Assembly: GCF_947494055.1 (NCBI RefSeq) | Contig: NZ_CANLTR010000003.1 | Location: 62,001 to 126,000 of the forward strand | DNA: 64,000 nucleotides | Direction of reading: 5' to 3' | Origin: an uncultured Jannaschia sp. | GTDB taxonomy: Bacteria > Pseudomonadota > Alphaproteobacteria > Rhodobacterales > Rhodobacteraceae | Shown here: positions 1 through 9,116 of the stretch, piece by piece | How positions within the stretch are numbered: position 1 is the stretch's first letter | How the letters are laid out: each line of letters begins with the position of its first letter | Notes under the pieces: generated by a model | Told to the model about the DNA's origin: nothing | What the model saw: the letters and a program-made list of their open reading frames with translations, nothing else | Databases searched by the model: none | Program-made: the position numbers and the translations under genes

Positions 1-105
1 ATGGTCGCCCTCGCCGCGTCGGGCATCCTGATGCTGGCGCTGTTTCCGAACCTTCTGGGGCTGGAACCGGCCGCCGCCGCCGCCGCCGCCGCGCTGGTCC
101 GGTAA
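1..105 (+). CDS. nuoN: NADH-quinone oxidoreductase subunit N, C-terminal end (partial)
   Basis: The frame is open from the window edge and ends at TAA (103-105). The last 34 residues are a hydrophobic helix, then a GLEP turn, a run of eight alanines and a short ALVR tail. This matches the end of the antiporter-like NuoN membrane subunit of respiratory complex I in Rhodobacteraceae. The stop codon directly abuts the birA start (TAA ATG), as usual for the end of the nuo operon in this group. The call rests on this short tail and on synteny, because most of the gene lies outside the window. Confidence 0.7.
   Translation: MVALAASGILMLALFPNLLGLEPAAAAAAAALVR
70..93 (+). repeat. GCC trinucleotide run encoding poly-alanine
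   Basis: Seven GCC codons and one GCG encode eight alanines at the NuoN C-terminus. Short alanine runs occur at this place in related NuoN proteins, so it is probably only a locally slippage-prone tract. Confidence 0.8.
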
Positions 106-849
106 ATGGCCGCCCCCTGGCCCGAGGGGGTGGACCGCGTCGTCCTGCCTGAAACCGACAGCACCTCGGCCGAACTCGTCCGCCGGCGCCCCGCGCGGCC
201 GACCTGGCTTCTCGCGCATCATCAGTTGGCGGCGCGCGGCCGCCGGGGTCGCGTCTGGGCGATGCCGCTGGGTAATTTCGCCGCCTCGCTGAGCTATGTA
301 CTGGCCGACGACCCGTCCCGGATCGCGCTGCGCAGCTTCGTCGCGTCGCTGGCGCTCCACGACGCACTTACGGAACTTGGCGTCGCGGATCTGACGCTCA
401 AATGGCCGAACGACGTTCTGCTCGGCGACCGCAAGCTTGCCGGCATCCTTCTCGAATGCCCCGTGCCCGGCTGCCTCGTCGTCGGCATCGGCCTCAACCT
501 CGCCGTCGCACCGGACGCGGCGGTGCTGGAATCCGGAGCCGTCCCTCCGATCGCGCTGGCTGAGCGGGGTCACGACGTCCGGCCGGAGGTGCTCCTCGAC
601 GCGCTTGCGCCGGCCTATGCAGCGCGTGAAGCCGCGTTCCGCGCCGAAGGGTTCGCTCCGATCCGCGAAGCGTGGCTCGCTCGGGCCGCCCGGAGCGGGC
701 AGCGGATCACCGCGCGGACGATGACGGAGACGCGCATCGGCATGTTCGAGGACGTGGACATGGAGGGGCACCTGATCCTCGCCGAAGGTTCGGGGCGTCA
801 TCGTATCGCCGCCGCGGATATCTTCTTCGCCGAGGCGCCATGCTCCTGA
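106..849 (+). CDS. birA: Biotin--[acetyl-CoA-carboxylase] ligase, no DNA-binding domain
   Basis: The 247-residue protein transfers biotin to the carrier subunit of acetyl-CoA carboxylase in the cytoplasm through biotinyl-AMP. It has the biotin/ATP loop GRRGRVW (about residues 45-51), KWPNDV (99-104) and the KLAGILLE motif with the catalytic lysine near 110, followed by the small C-terminal domain. There is no N-terminal helix-turn-helix, so it should be a monofunctional ligase and not a biotin-operon repressor. It starts one codon after the nuoN stop and overlaps coaX by 10 bp, so it is probably translated as part of the nuo transcript. Confidence 0.93.
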   Translation: MAAPWPEGVDRVVLPETDSTSAELVRRRPARPTWLLAHHQLAARGRRGRVWAMPLGNFAASLSYVLADDPSRIALRSFVASLALHDALTELGVADLTLKWPNDVLLGDRKLAGILLECPVPGCLVVGIGLNLAVAPDAAVLESGAVPPIALAERGHDVRPEVLLDALAPAYAAREAAFRAEGFAPIREAWLARAARSGQRITARTMTETRIGMFEDVDMEGHLILAEGSGRHRIAAADIFFAEAPCS

Positions 850-1613
850 CCGTCGATTGCGGAAACACAAACACCGTCTTCGCCATCTGGGACGGCAGGC
901 AGTTCCTCGCCTCCTGGCGCTGTGCCACGCAGCACCAGCGCACGGCAGACGAGTACTACACTTGGCTCCGGACCCTGATGGCGCTGAACAAGGTCGAGGT
1001 GGCGATCACCGACGTCATCGTCTCCTCCACCGTGCCGCGCGTGGTCTTCAACCTGCGGGTGCTCTGCGACCGGTATTTCGCCACGCGCCCCCTCGTCGTC
1101 GGCAAGCCCGAGACCCGCCTGCCGGTCGATGTCCGCGTCGATGCCGGCACGCAGGTCGGGCCCGACCGGCTGGTGAACACCGTGGGCGGCTACGACCGCC
1201 ACGGCGGCGATCTGATCGTCGTGGATTTCGGCACCGCCACGACCTTCGACGTGGTCGACACCGACGGCGCCTATGTCGGCGGCGTGATCGCGCCCGGCGC
1301 GAACCTCTCGCTCGAGGCGCTGCACATGGCGGCCGCGGCGCTTCCGCATGTCGACATCACCCAGCCGCAGCGGGTGGTCGGCACCAACACCGTCGCCTGC
1401 ATGCAATCGGGCGTGTTCTGGGGCTATGTCGGCCTCATCAAGGAGATCACCGCGCGCATCCGCGCGGAACGTGATCGGCCGATGAAGGTAATCTCCACCG
1501 GAGGGCTTGCGCCGCTCTTCCAGCAGGCCGAAGTGCTCTTCGACGCATTCGAGGACGACCTCACGATGCACGGTCTGACCGTGATCCACAGTTACAACAA
1601 GGAAAACGCATGA
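840..1613 (+). CDS. coaX: Type III pantothenate kinase
   Basis: The 257-residue protein phosphorylates pantothenate, the first step of coenzyme A synthesis. It begins LLTVDCGNTNT, the phosphate-binding loop of the ASKHA-fold CoaX family, and continues with GPDRLVN and DFGTATTFD, both family signatures; a late STGGLAP motif completes the fold. The ATG at 840 lies inside the birA end. A longer upstream reading is arginine-rich and is only an out-of-frame copy of birA. The stop overlaps the rnj start (ATGA). Confidence 0.95.
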   Translation: MLLTVDCGNTNTVFAIWDGRQFLASWRCATQHQRTADEYYTWLRTLMALNKVEVAITDVIVSSTVPRVVFNLRVLCDRYFATRPLVVGKPETRLPVDVRVDAGTQVGPDRLVNTVGGYDRHGGDLIVVDFGTATTFDVVDTDGAYVGGVIAPGANLSLEALHMAAAALPHVDITQPQRVVGTNTVACMQSGVFWGYVGLIKEITARIRAERDRPMKVISTGGLAPLFQQAEVLFDAFEDDLTMHGLTVIHSYNKENA

Positions 1614-3289
1614 GCGCCAAGCGCGAGCGGCTTATATATCTCCCCCTTGGCGGGGCCGGCGAAATCGGGATGAACGCCTATGTCTACGGCTACGGGCCGG
1701 AAGGGCAGGAACGGCTGATCCTCGTCGATCTCGGCATCGCCTTTCCCGACATGGATTCGACCCCCGGCGTCGATGTGATCTTGCCCGACATCTCCTGGCT
1801 CAGGGACAACCTCGACCGGCTGGAGGCGATCTTCGTCACCCACGGGCACGAGGATCATGTCGGCGGCGTGGGCCATCTCTGGCCCGAACTGCGCGTGCCG
1901 GTTCATGCCCGCCGATTCACCGCCAACCTCGCCCGGCGCAAGATGGTGGAGAAGGGACAGGACCCGAAGGTCGTCGTCACGGCCGATCCGTTCCCCGCGA
2001 TGATCGAGGCCGGACCGTTCCGCGTGGGCTTCCTGCCGGTCTCTCACTCGATCCCGGAAAGCGCGGGGCTCGTCATCGACACGCCCGCGGGCCGGATCAT
2101 CCATACCGGCGACTTCAAGATCGACGCGTCGCCCGTCGTGGGAGAGGCGTTCGACCCCGACCTCTGGGCGGAGGCCGCCAAGCCCGGCGTGCGTGCGCTG
2201 GTCTGCGATTCCACCAACGTCTTCTCCAGGCATCCCGGCCGCTCGGAAGCCGAGGTCGCGCCGAACTTGAAGCCGTTGGTGAAGGCGGCGTCGGGCATGT
2301 TCGTCGCCACAACCTTCGCCTCCAACGTGGCGCGGCTGAAGTCGCTCGCGGAAGCGGGGGAGGCGGCCGGTCGGTCGATCTGCCTGATGGGCCGGGCCAT
2401 GCGCCGGATGACCGAAGCGGCCACGGAGGAGGGTCTGCTGCAGGACTTTCCCAAGACCGTTTCGCCCGAGGATGCAGTGAACATCCCGCGCGAGAACCTG
2501 ATGCTGATCGTGACCGGCAGCCAGGGCGAGCGCCGCGCCGCCTCGGCGCAGCTGTCGCGCGGCAAGTATTTCGGGATTGAGCTCACCGAGGGCGACACGT
2601 TCCTGTTCTCGTCGAAGACGATCCCCGGCAACGAACGTGACGTCGGCATCATCATGAACAACCTCTCCGAACTCGGCGTGGATGTCGTGACCGACGACGA
2701 CGGTCTCTACCACGTCTCCGGCCACGCCAACCGCCCCGACCTCGAGACCATCCACCGCCTCGTCGATCCGCAGGTGGTCATTCCCATGCACGGCGAGCAC
2801 CGGCATCTGCGCGCCCATGCGAAATTGGCCGAGTCGCTCGGCCGCGCCGGAATCGTCGCGCCCAACGGCACGATGCTCGATCTCTCGGGCAATGCGCCGG
2901 TGGTGATCGACCATGTCGAGACGGGCCGGACCTATCTCGACGGCGCGGCGCTCGTGGGGCAGTTCGACGGCGTGATCCGAGATCGCATCCGCATGGCGCT
3001 GAACGGCCATGTGGTCGTGGCCTTGATGGTCGACGACGACGGCGAGGTCCTGGAGGATACCTGGGTCGATCTGCGCGGCCTGCCCGAGCAGGGCAACGGC
3101 GCCGCGCCGCTTGCCGAGTTGATGGAGGACCATCTCGCCGGCGTCTTGGCGCGTGTGGACAGGCGGACGGCGGACGACGACGAGAAGCTGGAGGACCTGA
3201 TCACGCGCGGCGTTCGCAAGGTGGCGCAGGACGAGGCCGGCAAGCGGCCAGAAGTCTCGGTCCTGATCACGCGCCTGACGGCGGAGTGA
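1610..3289 (+). CDS. rnj: Ribonuclease J
   Basis: The 559-residue metallo-beta-lactamase/beta-CASP nuclease acts in RNA processing and decay. The zinc motif THGHEDHVGG is at residues 77-86, a second metal histidine is in PVSHSIPES, and the beta-CASP part holds GSQGER and the late HVSGHA and PMHGEHRH motifs. Its length is typical for the family. It is coupled to coaX by an ATGA overlap, the order seen in many Rhodobacteraceae. Alphaproteobacteria often have RNase J as well as RNase E. Confidence 0.96.
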   Translation: MSAKRERLIYLPLGGAGEIGMNAYVYGYGPEGQERLILVDLGIAFPDMDSTPGVDVILPDISWLRDNLDRLEAIFVTHGHEDHVGGVGHLWPELRVPVHARRFTANLARRKMVEKGQDPKVVVTADPFPAMIEAGPFRVGFLPVSHSIPESAGLVIDTPAGRIIHTGDFKIDASPVVGEAFDPDLWAEAAKPGVRALVCDSTNVFSRHPGRSEAEVAPNLKPLVKAASGMFVATTFASNVARLKSLAEAGEAAGRSICLMGRAMRRMTEAATEEGLLQDFPKTVSPEDAVNIPRENLMLIVTGSQGERRAASAQLSRGKYFGIELTEGDTFLFSSKTIPGNERDVGIIMNNLSELGVDVVTDDDGLYHVSGHANRPDLETIHRLVDPQVVIPMHGEHRHLRAHAKLAESLGRAGIVAPNGTMLDLSGNAPVVIDHVETGRTYLDGAALVGQFDGVIRDRIRMALNGHVVVALMVDDDGEVLEDTWVDLRGLPEQGNGAAPLAELMEDHLAGVLARVDRRTADDDEKLEDLITRGVRKVAQDEAGKRPEVSVLITRLTAE

Positions 3290-3433
3290 AGCGGACCCCT
3301 AGCGATCGAACGGCGGGCAACGGATCAGGATGGGAACCGCCAGAGCATCCGCGATGATCCGCTCCGCCGTGTTCCTCGCCCTGCCGGGGCTTCCTGTCCC
3401 GGTATTGGCGGGGGTTGCTGTGTCGGCGTCGTC

Positions 3434-4108
3434 CTAAGGTTCGAACGTCTCGGGAGCGATGCCTGCAATGACGTCGATTCCGGCCTCGCCTACGAGCCAT
3501 GCTGGCCGCTTTGGCAAGGTCTGACGGACGCGCCTGTCGAGGGTGGCGTCTTGTACGACAGCTACGAGGAAGTCTCGCCCATCGCCGTCGTCGGTCTGGT
3601 CCGGTAGATTGCGGAGCCCAGGCCGGCGCGGCCCGGATCAGCGGCGTTGCCTGTTGCGACGGGCTCTCCGGGATCCTGAAGGATAGCTACGGCATCCTGA
3701 CTGCCGGCGGCTTCATCCGGATGGGAATCGTCACTGCCACCGATCGGACCGAACGTATGGAGTTCCGTCTCAACGACTTGCCCTACATGAGCGACGACGT
3801 GGACAGCGCTCTGAACCTGTCGCTCGTCAACTCGTCCTTGGCAATCGTGTCCACAACGACGGGTGTGCTTGAGGACGATCTAACGATCCCCTGCGCCCCG
3901 CCCGGCAGCGGCCCGTCCGCAATCGGTCTCACGTCCCAACTGAGCATGCCACGTCCGGCGGTGACCCGAGCGCAGTGGAGGGTGACCTACACGGCGCAGG
4001 ACATGGGCGGCACCCCGCCACGCCGGTTGGCGCGCATTTGCCGCGAACGGACATACGCGCACGACCGTTATAATCGGTCTCCAGTACCAGCAATCGCCGT
4101 CGAAGGCG
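3434..4108 (+). pseudogene. Possible decayed or orphan gene in two reading frames
   Basis: No intact gene fills 3290-4108. From about 3434 one plus frame reads like protein (FERLGSDACNDVDSG, then SYEEVSPIAVVGLVR) and stops at TAG near 3605. The +1-shifted frame then reads protein-like from VDCGAQAG through LKDSYGILTAGGF and LNDLPYMSDDVDSALN to about 3900, after which composition turns arbitrary. There is no good start or ribosome binding site. Third-position GC is lower than in neighbouring genes. The simplest reading is one ancestral gene broken by a frameshift near 3605-3612 and decayed at both ends. I do not recognise a family, and a non-coding origin is possible. Confidence 0.3.
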
Positions 4109-4678
4109 TCAGGCGTCGCGGCGCTCGGCCGGGGTCATCACGCAGAACAGCTCGGCGACCTTGATGCCCCATTTGCGGAACTGGCTGCGGTTCAGGATCG
4201 TGCCGTCCGCCTGGAGGTACATCCAGTCGACCGCGTCCAGAAGGTGCCCACCATTCTCCCGCGGCAAACGTATCGTGTAGGCAAGGCGCAACGTATTGCC
4301 CGATGTCTGCCCGTGCCCCGCCTCGAGAACGTCGTCCGCCTCTGCCCGGAGCGAGCCGTCGCTGCCGATCGTCAATCGCCATTGCCGGGACTGGCGGCTG
4401 CCGTCGTCGTAGACGAACGTCTCGTCCATAACGCCGCTCGGTCCGCTCCAGTGCGTTTCCATCACGGCCCGGAACTGGGAGGTGACGCGGCCGGTCGGAC
4501 CGAAGATGACCCCGCGGCAATCCATTCGCCCGGACAGGTGGCGCACGAGGTCCAGGCGCGGCTGGCAGTCCCCGTAATCTTCCGGACGCTGCGCCTTGAA
4601 GCTCGCGAACCGGCGAAGATACCAGAACCCGAAAGCGGCGAGGGCGATCCCCAGCAGCAGAATGAAGAGAAAGGGCAT
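4109..4678 (-). CDS. DUF3833 family protein
   Basis: The 189-residue protein has one N-terminal membrane helix (MPFLFILLLGIALAAFGFWY). It continues with the lipocalin-like pattern of DUF3833: an FxGxVxxxGxF-type turn (VIFGPTGRVTSQF), FVYDDGSRQSRQW, ADDVLEAGHGQTSGN, DDWMYL-like DAVDWMYLQADGTILNRSQFR. The family is conserved in proteobacteria and of unknown function. The ATG at 4678 is chosen because GAGG lies about 8 nt upstream; a longer reading adds 14 residues. The gene stands alone, with an AT-rich stretch (4735-4760) upstream that could hold its promoter. Confidence 0.75.
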   Translation of the reverse strand: MPFLFILLLGIALAAFGFWYLRRFASFKAQRPEDYGDCQPRLDLVRHLSGRMDCRGVIFGPTGRVTSQFRAVMETHWSGPSGVMDETFVYDDGSRQSRQWRLTIGSDGSLRAEADDVLEAGHGQTSGNTLRLAYTIRLPRENGGHLLDAVDWMYLQADGTILNRSQFRKWGIKVAELFCVMTPAERRDA

Positions 4679-4893
4679 CGACGAACCTCGCGTCCAACGC
4701 GAACCGGTGACGTCGGACATAGTGCAGATGAAAACTAAACTTTGTTAATAAACCGACCGGAGACAAATGCGCGACGGGGGAGGGTGAGTTCCCGCTGAAG
4801 TGGTGCAAGCACGTCGGATCGCCGAAAACGACGTCGTCCGGTCCGCCGGTGTCGGTAATGTCACACGTCGCGCCGCGTCGCTCGCGGCGCCGA

Positions 4894-5364
4894 TCATTCC
4901 GCGATCGTAGCGTTGTAGAGCGGTACGGTCGAGATAGACATCTTCGCGGAGCCCTGGTTCAATTCCTGCGCGTGGGCCAGGTAGATGAGGGTCTGGTTCG
5001 CCTCGTCGAAGATGCGCTTGATGCGCAGCGACTTCAGCACGATCGACCGGCTCTCGCGGAACACCTGCTCCCCGTCCTCGGAGCGGTCGATGTCGCCCAG
5101 CCGGATCGGTCCGGTCTGCCGGCAGGCAATGGACGCGTTGGACGGATCCTCGAACCAGTTGCCCTGGCTCAGCCGGTCGATCAGCGACCGCTCGAAATAG
5201 GCGATGTGGCAGGTCACGCCCTCAACCTTCGGGTCCTGGATCGCGTCGATGATGATGTCGTTGCCGACCCAGTCGACGCCGACTTCGCCGACCTGCTCGG
5301 CGGATAGAGGTGCGGCGAGGGCGAGGGAAGCGGCAAGGGCGGCGAGAAGCGGTATGCGTGTCAT
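4894..5364 (-). CDS. creA: CreA family periplasmic protein
   Basis: The 156-residue protein has a signal peptide (MTRIPLLAALAASLALAAPLSA, cleavage before EQVGEVG). It then shows the CreA pattern VGVDWVGNDIIIDAIQDPKV-like, GVTCHIAYFERS, and SIACRQTGPI with two conserved cysteines. CreA proteins are exported, small and of unresolved function. The ATG at 5364 is chosen because it begins the signal peptide; upstream in-frame sequence is unlike protein. It is divergent from the hydrolase gene at 5459, with 94 bp between for both promoters. Confidence 0.85.
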   Translation of the reverse strand: MTRIPLLAALAASLALAAPLSAEQVGEVGVDWVGNDIIIDAIQDPKVEGVTCHIAYFERSLIDRLSQGNWFEDPSNASIACRQTGPIRLGDIDRSEDGEQVFRESRSIVLKSLRIKRIFDEANQTLIYLAHAQELNQGSAKMSISTVPLYNATIAE

Positions 5365-5458
5365 GTCCGAAAACGCGGGGCCGCGACGCTTCGTTCCCTT
5401 CCGGGGGGCGAAACCCGTGCTAGGCTCGACGCATGTCACAAAGCCGGGGGAGCGCAAG

Positions 5459-6346
5459 ATGACACGGATGACGGCCAAGGATTTCGATCAGGATCTGCTG
5501 GACCTCTACGACTTCTATGCGCACGGCAGGATCTCCAAGCGGGAGTTCCTCGACCGGGCCGGCAAGTGGGCCGTGGGCGGCCTGACGGCCGGGGCGATCT
5601 TGGGGATGCTGAGTCCGGATTACGCGCTGGCCCAGCAGGTGGCCGAGGACGACGACGATCTGATGTTCGAGGAAATCACCTACGACAGCCCGAACGGCAA
5701 CGGTCAGGTCAACGCCTATCTCGTGCAGCCCTTCGCGCCCGAGACGCCGCCCGCCGCCGTGCTCGTCGTCCACGAGAACCGGGGCCTGAACCCCTATATC
5801 CGCGACGTGACGCGGCGGGTGGCGAAGGCCGGGTTCATCGCGATGGCGCCCGACGGACTGACAAGCGTGGGCGGCTATCCCGGCAACGACGAGGAGGGGC
5901 GCGATCTGCAGACGCAGGTCGATCCCGAGCTTCTGATGAACGACTTTTTCGCGGGCTACGAGCATCTCGCCGCGATGGAGGGGTCGAACGGCAAGGTCGG
6001 CGCGACCGGCTTCTGTTACGGCGGCGGCGTGGTGAACGCGCTCGCGGTGGCCTATCCGGAGCTTTCGGCGGGCGTGCCCTTCTACGGCCGGCAGCCGGCG
6101 GCGGCGGATGTGCCGAAGATCGAGGCGCCGCTCCTGCTGCAATACGCGGCGCTCGACAGCCGCATCAACGAGGGGTGGCCGGGTTATCAGAAAGCGCTGG
6201 AAGAGAACGACAAGCGCTACGAGGCGCTGATCTGGCCCGAGGTGAACCACGGCTTCCACAACGACACGACCCCGCGCTACGACGCCGAGGCGGCGGAGGC
6301 GGCTTGGGAGAAGACGATCGCCTGGTTCCGCGTCTATCTCGCCTGA
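5459..6346 (+). CDS. Dienelactone hydrolase family protein, probably exported
   Basis: The 295-residue alpha/beta hydrolase carries the Cys-Asp-His triad of the family: C186 in GFCYGG, D233 in ALDSRINEG and H264 in VNHGFHND, with the oxyanion region HENRGLNPYIRD. An N-terminal extension (residues 1-60) contains SKREFLDRAGKW, a hydrophobic stretch and ALAQ, which looks like a twin-arginine-type signal in which the first arginine is lysine. The true substrate is unknown; family members hydrolyse lactones or small esters. The ATG at 5459 has GGGGGAG 6 nt upstream. Confidence 0.85.
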   Translation: MTRMTAKDFDQDLLDLYDFYAHGRISKREFLDRAGKWAVGGLTAGAILGMLSPDYALAQQVAEDDDDLMFEEITYDSPNGNGQVNAYLVQPFAPETPPAAVLVVHENRGLNPYIRDVTRRVAKAGFIAMAPDGLTSVGGYPGNDEEGRDLQTQVDPELLMNDFFAGYEHLAAMEGSNGKVGATGFCYGGGVVNALAVAYPELSAGVPFYGRQPAAADVPKIEAPLLLQYAALDSRINEGWPGYQKALEENDKRYEALIWPEVNHGFHNDTTPRYDAEAAEAAWEKTIAWFRVYLA

Positions 6347-6396
6347 CCGGCGACACGCTGGCCCTTCGTCGCCGGGCGCGTTAGTCCCGGCGCGCC

Positions 6397-7053
6397 ATGA
6401 CCGACGCCGCGACGCCTTACGACCCGCCGGACGGGCCGATCCCCGAGATCTGGCGCGACGAGCATCTGCTCGTCGTGGACAAGCCGGACGGGCTCCTGTC
6501 GGTGCCGGGCCGGGGCGCGCATCTCGCAGATTGCCTGATCGCCCGGCTCGCGGAACGCGACCCGGAAGTGCTGCTCTGCCACCGGCTCGACCGTGACACG
6601 TCCGGCATCATGGTCTTCGCCCTGACCAAGCTCGCGCAGCGCAAGATGGGGCGGATGTTCGAGGTTAAGCGCGTGAAGAAGCGCTACGTCGCCCGCGTCT
6701 GGGGCGAGGTCGCTGCTCCTTCGGGGACCGTGGACCTGCCGCTCATCGTGGACTGGCCGAACCGTCCGCTGCAGCATGTGAACCACGAGCGCGGCAAGCC
6801 GGCGGTGACCGAGTGGCGGCGGGAGGCGGTCGAGGACGGCACGACACGGATGCGCCTGATGCCGCGGACCGGGCGGAGCCACCAGCTCCGCGTCCACATG
6901 CGAGAACTCGGCCATCCGATCCTGGGCGATCCGTTCTACGCCGAGGGGGCGGCGCGCGATTTCCCGCGGATGATGCTGCATGCCGAGGGGCTCAAGTTCG
7001 AGCATCCGGTCACCGGACAGATGTTGCGGCTCGCGGCGCCCTGTCCGTTCTGA
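6397..7053 (+). CDS. rluA: RluA-type 23S rRNA/tRNA pseudouridine synthase
   Basis: The 218-residue protein has the pseudouridine synthase signature HRLDRDTSG with catalytic Asp65, the start LLVVDKPDGLLSVPGR, PLIVDWPNRP and TGRSHQLRVHM. It has no S4 domain and matches E. coli RluA in length and in the DWPNRP block. RluA modifies U746 of 23S rRNA and U32 of some tRNAs; whether both targets apply here is inferred from family similarity. It lies 50 bp after the hydrolase gene and just upstream of a peroxiredoxin. Confidence 0.9.
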   Translation: MTDAATPYDPPDGPIPEIWRDEHLLVVDKPDGLLSVPGRGAHLADCLIARLAERDPEVLLCHRLDRDTSGIMVFALTKLAQRKMGRMFEVKRVKKRYVARVWGEVAAPSGTVDLPLIVDWPNRPLQHVNHERGKPAVTEWRREAVEDGTTRMRLMPRTGRSHQLRVHMRELGHPILGDPFYAEGAARDFPRMMLHAEGLKFEHPVTGQMLRLAAPCPF

Positions 7054-7121
7054 CGGTTCTTTTCCAGCCTGCCCCGGGGCACTAGGTGAGGTGCGACACG
7101 TTAACCTTTGAGGAGGCCGTC

Positions 7122-7775
7122 ATGAGCCTGCGCATCAACCAGACCGTCCCCGATTTCGAAGCCGAGACGAGCGATGGACCCATCAAGTTCCACGACTGGA
7201 TCGGCGACGACTGGGCGATCCTGTTCAGCCATCCGAAGGACTTCACGCCCGTCTGCACCACCGAGTTCGGCGCCGTCGCGCAGCTCGACGCGGAGTGGAA
7301 GAAGCGTGGCGTCAAGGTGATCGGCATCTCGGTCGACAACGCGGAGAGCCACCGCAAGTGGAAGGACGACATCGAGACCTATGGCGGCGCGCCGGTGGGG
7401 TTCCCGCTGATCGACGACGAATCGCTGGAGATCTCGAAGGCTTACGACATGCTGCCCGCCGACGCCTACCTGCCCGACGGGCGCACGCCCAACGATACTG
7501 CGACGGTGCGGTCGGTCTACATCATCGGGCCGGACAAGAAGCTGAAGCTGTCGATGACCTATCCGATGAACGTCGGCCGCAACTTCGCCGAGGTGCTGCG
7601 CGCGGTGGATGCCCTTCAGAAGGCAGGGAAGCACGGCGTGGCCATGCCTGCGAACTGGGAGGCGGGGCGGGACGTGGTGATCCCGGCCACGGTCTCCGAC
7701 GAAGACGCGAAGGCGAAGTTCGGCGAGTTCACGACGCATTTCCCATATCTGCGGATGACCAAGGACCCGGTCTGA
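7122..7775 (+). CDS. 1-Cys (Prx6-type) peroxiredoxin
   Basis: The 217-residue thiol peroxidase reduces hydrogen peroxide and organic peroxides in the cytoplasm. The active site is HPKDFTPVCTTEFG with the peroxidatic cysteine at 45, and the Prx6 C-terminal region is present (YPMNVGRNFAEVLR, then PANWEAGRDVVI). No second resolving cysteine is seen, so an external thiol is needed. The ATG at 7122 has a perfect AGGAGG 6 nt upstream. No OxyR-like site is evident by eye. The gene is convergent with the MFS gene. Confidence 0.93.
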   Translation: MSLRINQTVPDFEAETSDGPIKFHDWIGDDWAILFSHPKDFTPVCTTEFGAVAQLDAEWKKRGVKVIGISVDNAESHRKWKDDIETYGGAPVGFPLIDDESLEISKAYDMLPADAYLPDGRTPNDTATVRSVYIIGPDKKLKLSMTYPMNVGRNFAEVLRAVDALQKAGKHGVAMPANWEAGRDVVIPATVSDEDAKAKFGEFTTHFPYLRMTKDPV

Positions 7776-7838
7776 CCCCCTTGGCCCCGCGGCAGTCCTG
7801 ACGTCGCGGGCCTGACCGAAAGGGCAGGGTGGGATGCG

Positions 7839-9023
7839 TCAGGTCGCGCCCGCCCGTTCGCTCAGGCGGTGCGACCGGACGAAAACCGCCGTGATCCCCG
7901 GGATCGCGGCGGTCCATACGAACATCGGCCCGAGACCGAAAGCGGCCGCGGCGAATCCCGCCGCCACCGGTCCGAGGACACCGCCCAGGGCGACGAACAG
8001 GAGCACGGCGGTGAAGCCGGGTGCCGGCCGTTCCGGGAACAGGCGTTCCGACCAGAACGCCAGCGTCGCGCTCATCATCATCACGAAGATTCCCTGCAGC
8101 GCGGCCGCGAGCCCGACACCGATCCAGGATGTCGGTGTCAGGCCGACGAAGGCGAGCGAGAGCGCCGAGGCCAGCATCAGCAGGCCGAGCAGCGGCCCGA
8201 GGCCCAGTCTCGACCGGGCTCGTCCGGTGGCGAGACCCAGAAGCCCTGCAAGTCCGTAGAAGATGAACACGATGGCAGCCGCGGCGTTGGCGGGCAGTCC
8301 GGGCAGGCCTCCCGCCTGCGCAATCCGCTCGGCGGCGAAGGAGATGAAGATCGCCGAGGTTGTCCCGAAGGAAAGCGCGACGCCGTAGAGCGGGAGCGCC
8401 GACCGCTTCATAAGGATCGACCAGTGCCAGGCCGCCTCGTCGCCGGCGCGGGCGGTCCCGTCCTGCAAGGCGATCCGATTCGCGGCGAGTACGAGCGCGG
8501 CTGCGACGGCGAAGCCCACCCAGGCAACACGCCACGACAGGCCAGCCGCGCTCAGGCCGAGTGCGGTGACACCTGCCGCCGCGATCCCGAGACTGGTGCC
8601 GGTGCTGATGACAGAGAGCGCGCGCGGCCGTGCCTCGTCCTCGATTCTTCGATGCACCGCGTCGTTGAACGGCGCCCAGGTGAAGCCGGGGCTCGACATC
8701 GCGAAGAAGACGCCCGTGGCGAGGATCGGCAGGTTCGGGGCCGCGGCGATCAGGCCCATGCCGAGGATTGCGGCGGCGAGGCCGAGGAGGACAGGAGACC
8801 GCGGTCCGTAACGCGCGGTCATTGCGCAGGTGCCGAAAAGGCCGAGAAGAAAGCCGAAGAAGCCGAGGCCGGAGACGAGCCCCGCCATCTCCGTCGAAAA
8901 GGAGAAGGTCGCGCGAAAATCCGTGAGGAACAGGCCGAATCCCATTCGGGCCGGACCATAGGTCATTGCCGTCGCGGCGAAGCCGGCGGCCGGCAGGGTC
9001 CAGAGCGGCGGATTGCGTCGCAT
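7839..9023 (-). CDS. MFS transporter, YbfB/YjiJ-like
   Basis: The 394-residue protein has about twelve hydrophobic helices. The first loop carries GFGLFLTDFRATF, and the 2-3 loop has a weak ARYGPR motif. The sequence (TYGPARMGFGLF, SSPGFTWAPFNDAV, RALSVISTGTSLG) resembles the YbfB/YjiJ branch of major facilitator proteins. The substrate cannot be told from sequence. It is transcribed alone, convergent with the peroxiredoxin gene, and upstream lie rpmJ and its terminator on the same strand. Confidence 0.85.
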   Translation of the reverse strand: MRRNPPLWTLPAAGFAATAMTYGPARMGFGLFLTDFRATFSFSTEMAGLVSGLGFFGFLLGLFGTCAMTARYGPRSPVLLGLAAAILGMGLIAAAPNLPILATGVFFAMSSPGFTWAPFNDAVHRRIEDEARPRALSVISTGTSLGIAAAGVTALGLSAAGLSWRVAWVGFAVAAALVLAANRIALQDGTARAGDEAAWHWSILMKRSALPLYGVALSFGTTSAIFISFAAERIAQAGGLPGLPANAAAAIVFIFYGLAGLLGLATGRARSRLGLGPLLGLLMLASALSLAFVGLTPTSWIGVGLAAALQGIFVMMMSATLAFWSERLFPERPAPGFTAVLLFVALGGVLGPVAAGFAAAAFGLGPMFVWTAAIPGITAVFVRSHRLSERAGAT

Positions 9024-9116
9024 CTGTCAGGAACGGCGCGGACCCCGGACGCGTTCCCGCAACATCCTGGTCGGTCCCGCGACACGCGCCGGCGATCGGA
9101 TGGGAACGCACGCAGC

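Noticed and set aside
1592-3133. Minus-strand open frame of over 500 codons opposite rnj
   Set aside because: RNase J on the plus strand has all catalytic motifs. The minus reading is low-complexity His/Arg/Gly sequence.
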